Source: an uncultured Campylobacter sp. (GTDB lineage: Bacteria > Campylobacterota > Campylobacteria > Campylobacterales > Campylobacteraceae). Taken from it: 41,488 bases of DNA. The stretch spans positions 1-41,488 of the forward strand of contig NZ_CALIST010000040.1 in NCBI RefSeq assembly GCF_938041645.1. Direction: 5' to 3'. The stretch's first letter is position 1, and every line of letters starts with the position of its first letter. Of the stretch, positions 1-6,476 are shown piece by piece. Position numbers and translations under genes: made by a program. The notes beneath the pieces are model-generated. The model worked only from the letters and a program-made list of their open reading frames with translations, was not told the DNA's origin and did no database searches.

Positions 1-94
1 TATAATGATATTTTGCCAAGCACTGATCTACACGATTTATAATATCATATTTCTTTAAGTCCTCTTTCGAAATATATTCTGCTACAAACGCCAT
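1..94 (-). CDS. Partial paralogue of the 332-817 protein, cut by the window edge
   Basis: The first 31 codons of a minus-strand gene run off the left end of the window. It begins MAFVAEYISKEDLKKY, identical over its first 16 residues to the protein at 332-817, and then diverges (DIINRVDQ against NVVNTVNE). It has its own ribosome binding site (AAGGAG, a few bases before the ATG). The two genes are therefore tandem paralogues with a conserved start and a variable body, as in arrays of immunity genes. I do not recognise the family, and the immunity role is inferred from context only. Confidence 0.75.
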   Translation of the reverse strand, partial: MAFVAEYISKEDLKKYDIINRVDQCLAKYHY

Positions 95-110
95 TTTCTA
101 CTCCTTAAAT

Positions 111-314
111 TTAATATTTAATTATATCTACGACATATTTATATTCGCTTATATGCTCGTAGATATCGCCTTCGCTTTTAGTGCCTAGTCTCCCAACCAT
201 ATCGTTTAGAAAAAATTTCTCAAAATTTTCAGCGGTTACCTTGGCGCCGCTACTGGTTCGTATATCTTTACCATTTGCAATATCTGCTAAAATTTGATCA
301 GCTTTGTTGGCTTG
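111..314 (-). pseudogene. Orphan C-terminal coding remnant, possibly a toxin tail
   Basis: Between the two paralogues the minus strand holds 67 open codons followed by TAA, with no start codon or ribosome binding site at the 5' end and a TGA immediately before them. The peptide reads like real protein (for example GAKVTAENFEKFFLNDMVGR and EYKYVVDIIKY) and ends 16 bases before the next gene. Its 5' end lies 17 bases after the stop of the upstream gene. A headless C-terminal piece directly preceding a small gene is the layout of orphan toxin-tail/immunity cassettes in polymorphic toxin loci. The toxin identity is inference; I recognise no catalytic motif. Confidence 0.5.
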
Positions 315-331
315 TCATTTTTTGCACTTTC

Positions 332-817
332 TTAATCGTGCAGAAAAGTTACGACTTCGTGTTCTTTTGGTAAATTTTCTCTACCGTCAATACCGCGATT
401 ACCATATTCCGTTAGAGCTTCCTTTAAAATTTTATAAAGCTCGTCCAATGAAATTCCATAAATGCTAGAATTTATATTTTCTAGCTTATATTTGATAAAA
501 AATGGATTATCGACTAGCATTTTACTTGTGGTTTCGTCGTAAATTCGCCTTATATCAAGCTCGATAACATTACCCTTATAGCATAAAATATAAATCTCCT
601 CACCCGTAAATCCATCTCGCGGATCCGGTAAACATGGATCACAAACGAACATAAACCAAATATCTCTCTGCCTATCAATAACCCAATCAAGCTGCGCTAT
701 AGCCATATCGCTCAAAGTTGCTCTACAACCATATTTTATTCTATATTCATTCACAGTATTTACGACATTATATTTCTTCAAGTCCTCTTTCGAAATATAT
801 TCTGCTACAAACGCCAT
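332..817 (-). CDS. Unknown 161-aa protein, candidate immunity protein
   Basis: A soluble, acidic 161-residue protein without a signal peptide or membrane segment, preceded by a good AAGGAG ribosome binding site. I do not recognise the family. Its N-terminus is duplicated exactly in the gene that leaves the window at position 1, and both copies are preceded by related DNA encoding a tail ending in a YKY(I/V)V motif. The protein is rich in aromatic residues and Asp/Glu, which is common among immunity proteins but is not diagnostic. Best read as an orphan member of an immunity-like paralogue array; the full locus lies to the left of the window. Confidence 0.7.
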   Translation of the reverse strand: MAFVAEYISKEDLKKYNVVNTVNEYRIKYGCRATLSDMAIAQLDWVIDRQRDIWFMFVCDPCLPDPRDGFTGEEIYILCYKGNVIELDIRRIYDETTSKMLVDNPFFIKYKLENINSSIYGISLDELYKILKEALTEYGNRGIDGRENLPKEHEVVTFLHD

Positions 818-846
818 TCTTTACTCCTTAAAATTTAATTCTTGGA

Positions 847-891
847 TTATACTACGATATATTTATACCCATCTATACGCTAATAAATATA
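847..891 (-). pseudogene. Second, more decayed copy of the tail remnant
   Basis: Upstream of the 332-817 gene the minus strand encodes YIY-stop-RIDGYKYIVV-stop, which aligns with DIYEHISEYKYVVDIIKY upstream of the second paralogue. The DNA around the ribosome binding site also aligns. An internal TAG shows it is decayed. This supports duplication of a tail-plus-small-gene unit rather than of the small gene alone. Confidence 0.4.
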
Positions 892-1143
892 AGCATAGGA
901 GTTAAATTTATAATTGATTTTTGCTTTGAACCGTGCGCTACGCTCTCGTTAAAATTTTTAAAATTTTAAAGTGCAATTTAAATTTACAGCCGCGGCTCGG
1001 CGCGCGCCAAAGTGCAAGTCGCCGCCGTATGTTTGAAATCCCGCTATAAACTATGCGGCGCTACGTATTCAAAACCCGCACATATCAGGTGCTGCGATGA
1101 CACGCCGAGCTATGCGGGCTCGGTAAATTTCGCCGCGGCTCGC
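892..1143. other. Intergenic stretch without a gene
   Basis: Together with the decayed tail remnant this fills the gap between the left array and queC. It contains several AAATTT-type motifs near 950-985 and then a GC-rich stretch. I see no open frame with coding character, no RNA gene and no clear terminator. Confidence 0.5.
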
Positions 1144-2172
1144 CTAGGCTTCTAACGCGTAGGGGATTTTATCTTTCGCGCCGGCGCCAGCAAAGCCTTT
1201 AAGCCGCAGCAGACAGCTGTCGCAAAGCCCGCACGCAGCGTCCTCGCGCTCGTAGCAGCTCCACGTAAACTCTAGCGGCACGCCGATTTCAAGCGCCAGC
1301 GAGACGATCTGCGCCTTGCTAAGGTGCACGAGCGGGGTTTTGATGCGCGGATGAAAGTCGCGGCTCGTGCCCAGATCGAGCGCTCGCTCGAACGCGCCGA
1401 TGAACTCCGCGCTGCAGTCGGGGTAGCCGCTGCTATCCTCCTGCACCACGCCGATGAAGATCGCGTCGCAGCGCTCCTTCTCGGCGAGCGCGGCGGCGAT
1501 GCTCAAAAACACGCCGTTGCGAAACGGCACATAGGTGCTCGGCAGATCCGAAAACACGCTCTCGCCACCCTCTGGCGGAATTTTATCGCTTTCGCTCTGC
1601 GATGAAATTTCACCCCCTGCGTGCTTGGGTGGAATTTTATCGCCCTGCTGCGGCTCGACTCCGCTTTGAAGTGAAATTTCGCCGCCTTGCGTTAAAATTT
1701 CACCGCTCTGCGTACGGCTGCTTCGCGCCGAATCTGCATCAAGCGGAACGTCCGCGGGGCTCATCATGAAATTTGACGCAGCAAAATTTTGCTCGCCAAT
1801 CTCGGCATTAATAGAATTTGCCGCGATAGAATTTTGCCCGTCTAGGCGTACGCTCTTGGAATTTGCCGCGCTGTTAATCTCGACACTAGCGGAATTTACC
1901 GCGACGCCAAGCTCCGCAGCACCCTTTCTGATCGGCAAAGTACCGTCCGTGAGGGCGCTGCCGCCGATTTGCGCGATGAAGCGAGCGTCTAAAACGAACC
2001 TCTTTGCGACCCCCAAATCGTCGCAAATTTTACCGAAGCACTCGCGCTCCTTGTCCATCGTGCGCTGATTATAATCAAAATGCAGCGCCACGATCTCGTA
2101 ACCTTCGCGCTTCGCGATATAGGCGCAGGTCGCGCTGTCCATGCCGCCGCTGATCACGCATAAAGCTCTCAT
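1144..2172 (-). CDS. queC: 7-cyano-7-deazaguanine synthase with a large insertion
   Basis: QueC makes preQ0 from 7-carboxy-7-deazaguanine, ATP and ammonia in the cytoplasm, a step in queuosine synthesis. The PP-loop SGGMDSAT lies at residues 8-15. The C-terminal zinc-binding cysteines are in WSCYEREDAACGLCDSC at about residues 303-320. The normal block LPSTYVPFRNG is present but displaced. The protein has 342 residues against roughly 220-230 usual, because about 125 residues (about 82-207) of low-complexity sequence (NSAANS, GEISSQ, DKIPPE repeats) are inserted just before that block. An AAGGA box precedes the ATG. All catalytic elements remain and the frame is open, so it is probably functional. 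It is transcribed divergently from ybeY. Confidence 0.93.
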   Translation of the reverse strand: MRALCVISGGMDSATCAYIAKREGYEIVALHFDYNQRTMDKERECFGKICDDLGVAKRFVLDARFIAQIGGSALTDGTLPIRKGAAELGVAVNSASVEINSAANSKSVRLDGQNSIAANSINAEIGEQNFAASNFMMSPADVPLDADSARSSRTQSGEILTQGGEISLQSGVEPQQGDKIPPKHAGGEISSQSESDKIPPEGGESVFSDLPSTYVPFRNGVFLSIAAALAEKERCDAIFIGVVQEDSSGYPDCSAEFIGAFERALDLGTSRDFHPRIKTPLVHLSKAQIVSLALEIGVPLEFTWSCYEREDAACGLCDSCLLRLKGFAGAGAKDKIPYALEA

Positions 2173-2177
2173 TTTCG

Positions 2178-2199
2178 TCCTTTTTTTGCTAAAATTATA
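2178..2199 (-). promoter_or_regulatory. queC promoter -10 box and ribosome binding site
   Basis: On the minus strand TATAAT (2199-2194) is followed by AAGGA (2182-2178) and the queC ATG. The 54-bp gap to ybeY must hold both divergent promoters. The match is by eye. Confidence 0.5.
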
Positions 2200-2226
2200 C
2201 GAAAATTTTATAAAAGAGGGGTAAAA

Positions 2227-2856
2227 ATGATACTTTGCGAGCAGCCCTATCCCGAAATTTTGGACGCAATCGCGGCGGAGCTGGGCGGCGGGAGCGTCGA
2301 GTTAATTTTCGTGCGCGGCGAGGAGATGCGGCAGCTAAATGCGCAAACGCGCGGCATCGATAAGGCGACCGACGTGCTAAGCTTCCCGCTCGATCCTGCG
2401 GCGTTTGCGGGCTTCAGCGAGGATTTTAGCGAAGAGAGCTCCGCGCATGAAAACAGCGGCGATAAAAATCCATACGCTGCGAATTCCGCTAGTGAAAATA
2501 CAAGCGCTGCGAATTCTGCGAGGGAAAATTCTAATACTATAAATTTCGAAAATTCCGAGGGTGAAAGTTCTAACGACGAAAATTTAAAGAATGAGAATTT
2601 TGGCAGCGGAAATTTCGCCCCCGCACTGCTCGGCTCGGTCGTGATAAATTTAGACCTCGTAGAGCTTAAGGCGGCGGAACTGGGGCACGGCAGGGATGAC
2701 GAGACGGCGCTGCTTTTTACGCACGGTCTGCTGCATGTGCTAGGTTACGACCACGAGAGCGACGACGGACAGATGCGCGCCAAAGAGTGCGAGATCATCG
2801 AGAAATTCCGCCTTCCAAAAAGCCTGATCGTGCGAACGGAAGGAAGTAGGGAGTAA
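2227..2856 (+). CDS. ybeY: Endoribonuclease YbeY with a repeat insertion
   Basis: YbeY is a zinc-dependent single-strand endoribonuclease involved in 16S rRNA maturation and ribosome quality control. The family signature HGLLHVLGYDH, with its three zinc-ligand histidines, is intact at about residues 172-182. The upstream block KATDVLSFPLD is also typical. The length is 209 residues against about 140-155 in relatives. The excess, about residues 64-136, is a low-complexity, Asn/Ser/Glu-rich stretch (AANSASENTSAANSAREN) inserted between the conserved blocks. A ribosome binding site (GAGGGG) precedes the ATG. The gene is divergent from queC and probably still active, since the core is uninterrupted. 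Confidence 0.93.
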   Translation: MILCEQPYPEILDAIAAELGGGSVELIFVRGEEMRQLNAQTRGIDKATDVLSFPLDPAAFAGFSEDFSEESSAHENSGDKNPYAANSASENTSAANSARENSNTINFENSEGESSNDENLKNENFGSGNFAPALLGSVVINLDLVELKAAELGHGRDDETALLFTHGLLHVLGYDHESDDGQMRAKECEIIEKFRLPKSLIVRTEGSRE

Positions 2857-3071
2857 GCGCCACGGGGATAGCGAGCCGTGCGATAAGCTATATGGATCAC
2901 GAAGTAAAGTTTATATATGAACAATAAATTTGAAGTGTCGAAGCATGAGTAACAAGAAATTTTGCGATATATTGAAAAATTTATTTGATGTTAGCAGAAT
3001 GAATTCCAGCGAGTATTTTTAAGTAGAATTTCTTATCGCATCAGACATTGCGGAAACGTTATACCATATAT

Positions 3072-3641
3072 TTATGCCCCTTTTAATGAATTTTTATATG
3101 CTTTATTTAGTTTAAAAAATATCAAAAATAAAATTAGCGCCAAAATAATTCCGCTGCATAAAAAGAGTTTTTGTTCAAAGAAATTTTGCCTAAGATCAAC
3201 TTCGATGATTACTTTATTATCACAATCTCCAAATTCTACGATATGAAGATTGATCATTTTTAAGATTACGCATTTATTATTAATGTATCTACTAAATATA
3301 AAATCACAAAAGTATTTTTCTTCATAGTCGTATTTGTTTGTATCAATATGAAAATCGATAAATTCCCAAGAAAAGATTTTGCCATTTCCCGCTACAGATA
3401 TCTTGCAACCATTACCGCTTTTATAACTATGAAATCTAAAAAAATTCTCTACTGTTCCGGAGAAAATATATGGATTCTGTAAGGACTTCTCACTGGGTGC
3501 AACTGCATAAGCGGCCAAAAAACATATAGGCATAAGAACCATAGAAAATACGGCAATCATAGCTAAAAAATTATGCTTTTTAGCAAAGCCGAATTTGATT
3601 AGATCATTACAATAATCCACGTAACGAAGCGGATTTTTCAT
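3072..3641 (-). CDS. Unknown 189-aa protein with two membrane segments
   Basis: I do not recognise this protein. It has a hydrophobic segment at about residues 24-48 (AMIAVFSMVLMPICFLAAYAV) and another near the C-terminus at about 158-178, flanking a roughly 110-residue polar, probably periplasmic domain. AAAGGA precedes the ATG. It is AT-rich compared with queC/ybeY and belongs to a run of four unrelated-looking membrane proteins between ybeY and priA, which suggests an accessory insertion. No catalytic motif is visible. Confidence 0.65.
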   Translation of the reverse strand: MKNPLRYVDYCNDLIKFGFAKKHNFLAMIAVFSMVLMPICFLAAYAVAPSEKSLQNPYIFSGTVENFFRFHSYKSGNGCKISVAGNGKIFSWEFIDFHIDTNKYDYEEKYFCDFIFSRYINNKCVILKMINLHIVEFGDCDNKVIIEVDLRQNFFEQKLFLCSGIILALILFLIFFKLNKAYKNSLKGA

Positions 3642-3932
3642 TGTGTTCCTTTAGATAAACATAGATGGTAGCCCAAAAAGCGCACGCTATCGCAAGTTCG
3701 GTAATTAGACTTAACGGCTACCCTCGATATCCGCAAAGTGCGAATGGGCGCACAAAATCTAACTGCATTTTCATTAAATTTCAAATGATATTTACGATAT
3801 ATTGTATTGTGCGGCGGATTAAATGCTGCTTAATATTTTTATTACAAACGCGAAATAAAAAGCCTAGAAACAAAGGTTTGTACGAACTAGCTTCTACATC
3901 GCAATTATCAAATACCTTTTCTTGCAGCCCTC

Positions 3933-4547
3933 TTAATATTTAAGACCGCTATCTTTCGTAGTAAAATAAATTTTTACATTCGAAAAAATAGGCAAATCTT
4001 GTAAATTCTCTAGTTCTACCTTATACATACCTTTTTGTAAGGGCGTGCAGGCGATCGTCGCACTATATGCGTCATAGTGTTTCTCGCCCCTATAAATACT
4101 CGTTTGCATATACGCGGGGCGTAAATTCCTCACCTCTGCAAACACGGGTTTTAACTTATAATAAAAATACTCCTTTCTGCGTCCAAATTTATTCGGCTCA
4201 TTATCTATTTTGTATATCTTTAGACTTAGCGGTATTTTAGTACCGCGCAGCAGCGTTTCGTTCACGTCGTATTCCCCTCCTATATACGTATTTGCGAATT
4301 CATCATCCAAGAGCTTCATATCTCTATCGTAATCGTATGAGACAAAATCCAAAGTAAAATATCTACAAATTTTATCATCTTTGTTATTTATATATAATTC
4401 CGCTTTATTGCCGGCTTTAGTTAAATTTATATCGGTAAATTCCATAGGAATGCGCGGCTTAATTATCAAATAATTTATAAGCTCCTCCGCCACATAACAA
4501 AACAAAATAGACGCCGCTATTATAAAAATAAATTTTAATACTCTCAT
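3933..4547 (-). CDS. Unknown 204-aa membrane-anchored protein
   Basis: An N-terminal hydrophobic segment (residues 5-20, LKFIFIIAASILFCYV) is followed by a polar domain of about 170 residues rich in Tyr, Lys and Asp that would face the periplasm. A GGAG ribosome binding site lies just before the ATG. It is not recognised. It sits 59 bases downstream of another single-pass protein of similar size in the same orientation, so the two may be co-transcribed. Confidence 0.65.
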   Translation of the reverse strand: MRVLKFIFIIAASILFCYVAEELINYLIIKPRIPMEFTDINLTKAGNKAELYINNKDDKICRYFTLDFVSYDYDRDMKLLDDEFANTYIGGEYDVNETLLRGTKIPLSLKIYKIDNEPNKFGRRKEYFYYKLKPVFAEVRNLRPAYMQTSIYRGEKHYDAYSATIACTPLQKGMYKVELENLQDLPIFSNVKIYFTTKDSGLKY

Positions 4548-4606
4548 ATTGCTCCATTTATAGGCATTTTAGCGGATTTATCCTTTCGCTTTAAGCATAA
4601 TAGATT

Positions 4607-5188
4607 TTATTCACATTCATGAATATATGGATCTTTTAGGGTAAATTCGCCATGATCTCCCAGCCAAAACGTCGCATTCTCAAAATTGTCAATCGCAAAT
4701 GTCGCATGGTGCTCGCTGTATACCCTGCGCGACCTGCATTTTTTACCTTTGTAATCATAGTGATCTGATAGCTTTTTATAAAACTCAATGCTTTCGTTAT
4801 CAAAGTCGTAGCCCAGCGCGATATCTTGATTTCGCCCGTCGTAGAAATGAATATAGTCGAAATCGAAGTTATAATAAACCTTGCAATGGCTATTGTCGCC
4901 GTTTATTATGGCATCGCTGCAATATTTTTCTAGCTTTAATTTCTCTTTTTCAAACTCATGCCGTAGCTCAATCTGCTCAGACGGGTCTAAATTTTGTGTT
5001 TTCTCAGTAAAAAATTCCTCTTCATACCCAAGCGCCTTTTGCAATAAAATAGCCGAATATTCGGCTCTTTTAGAATAAAAATATAGAAAATAAGAGGTGT
5101 ATAGTATAAAGATAAAACCTGCGAAAATCATAAAATTTCTAAGTAGTTTTTTCAAATCGTCGCCTTTATATGCTCTATATCGGTGCAA
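4607..5188 (-). CDS. Unknown 193-aa membrane-anchored protein
   Basis: One membrane segment at about residues 19-37 (FMIFAGFIFILYTSYFLYFY) is followed by a charged region (about 60-90, Glu/Lys-rich and probably helical) and a C-terminal domain rich in Asp, Tyr and His. I chose a TTG start because AGAGG lies eight bases upstream; the next Met is already inside the membrane segment. I recognise no family. Confidence 0.6.
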   Translation of the reverse strand: MHRYRAYKGDDLKKLLRNFMIFAGFIFILYTSYFLYFYSKRAEYSAILLQKALGYEEEFFTEKTQNLDPSEQIELRHEFEKEKLKLEKYCSDAIINGDNSHCKVYYNFDFDYIHFYDGRNQDIALGYDFDNESIEFYKKLSDHYDYKGKKCRSRRVYSEHHATFAIDNFENATFWLGDHGEFTLKDPYIHECE

Positions 5189-5433
5189 ATAGTTTTGCCT
5201 CTTTCAAAAAGAGCGATGACTTATTATATCCCGTTAAGATTAAATCGCATTTGCAATTTGATATTATATTTTGATTTTAATCTGATATAAGAATGACGGG
5301 GCGTAAAATTTATCGTCGTATCATGTAAATTCCGCGGGCAAAATTTATGTGAATAAAATTCGCTTAACTGCACGCCTAGCCAATACTCACGGAGTATGTA
5401 TTTGTTTTGTGGACAAACCTCAAGCGCGCCGAT

Positions 5434-6357
5434 TTAGAATTTAAATTTCTTAAATTCTATCTTTTCATCGAAAACCGACATCGTGCGCCGCAGCTCGTCT
5501 ATATCGACATTTAGCACGGCTAAGAAATACTCTCGTAGCTGCACGTATTCATCTTTGTTTGCCATCAAAATATTTATTATATCGACGTTGGCGTTTTCTT
5601 TATATAGCACGAGCTGATCGTGAATGCCGAAAAATCCGAGGCTGCCATTATGTAGATGCATAAATATCTTAGAGCCGTAAAGCAAGGTAAGTACCATAGT
5701 AAAAATACAGACTATATTTCTAATATTAACACTCACGCTTTCGTCGTCTCCGCCAAACTTAAGCGCGAGTAAAACCCAAACGGCGATAACGATCTTAAGG
5801 GCTAACGGCATTTGCTGCCTCCAACTCCATCTGCAATCGAAGCTAACCGCCATCGCACCGATCTTTTGTAGCTCAAAAAATTTCACAATTTCGCCCTTTT
5901 TATAATACGCGACGGAAGAGTTCGTCATCACGAAATATGCTTCGCCCTCGCGCCTAGCCGCCTCTATGAGTGGTAAGAGCACTAGGATAAACATCCGCAA
6001 TACGCCTAGCTCTGGCGGACCCACCACGATGATGGCAAAAAACAAAAATATTAAAAATACGCAGCACATCGCAGGGAATTGATATTTAACGTAATCGCGA
6101 TAGAGATGATCCGTGATGATTAATGGGGCTCTGTCATAATCTATGATTATGGTATTATCCTTGCTCGAAAGGCTCGCGTTCTTGTAGGTATATGTTTCTG
6201 CACTATCATCTGCAAACTCCGAGCCATCTAGTTTTAAATCCGGTTTTAAATTCAGATTGCAAGCATCGGGCTCGTCGCTATCCGTCTGCGATCCGCAAGA
6301 CGCCTTCGCGTGCCTTCCGCGTAAGGCTTCTCTTAGCTCATCTAAATTATCGCTCAA
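5434..6357 (-). CDS. Unknown 307-aa multi-pass membrane protein
   Basis: An N-terminal cytoplasmic region of about 90 residues, rich in Asp/Ser, precedes two membrane segments (about 95-130) and a second pair (about 187-230), ending in a polar tail. The block after the first pair (YFVMTNSSVAYYKKGEIVKF) resembles the strand pattern of bacterial PH-like domains; that is a weak visual similarity. The start is TTG with AAGGAG a few bases upstream. Orientation matches the three neighbouring unknown genes. No function is assigned. Confidence 0.65.
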   Translation of the reverse strand: MSDNLDELREALRGRHAKASCGSQTDSDEPDACNLNLKPDLKLDGSEFADDSAETYTYKNASLSSKDNTIIIDYDRAPLIITDHLYRDYVKYQFPAMCCVFLIFLFFAIIVVGPPELGVLRMFILVLLPLIEAARREGEAYFVMTNSSVAYYKKGEIVKFFELQKIGAMAVSFDCRWSWRQQMPLALKIVIAVWVLLALKFGGDDESVSVNIRNIVCIFTMVLTLLYGSKIFMHLHNGSLGFFGIHDQLVLYKENANVDIINILMANKDEYVQLREYFLAVLNVDIDELRRTMSVFDEKIEFKKFKF

Positions 6358-6476
6358 ATCGTCTCCTTAAATTTTACCCGAAATTTTGCCACTATTTTTT
6401 AGCCCGCTCCGCAAACAAACGCTGCAAAAAGGCGTCCGCGGCGGATAAAATTTCGCTCGAATTTTAAAAGCTCCGC

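Noticed and set aside
1324..1605. Plus-strand frame of 93 codons opposite queC
   Set aside because: Antisense shadow of a clear QueC coding region.
3665..3943. Plus-strand frame of 92 codons between two minus-strand unknown genes
   Set aside because: The composition is not protein-like, there is no convincing ribosome binding site, and it overlaps the end of the 3933-4547 gene.
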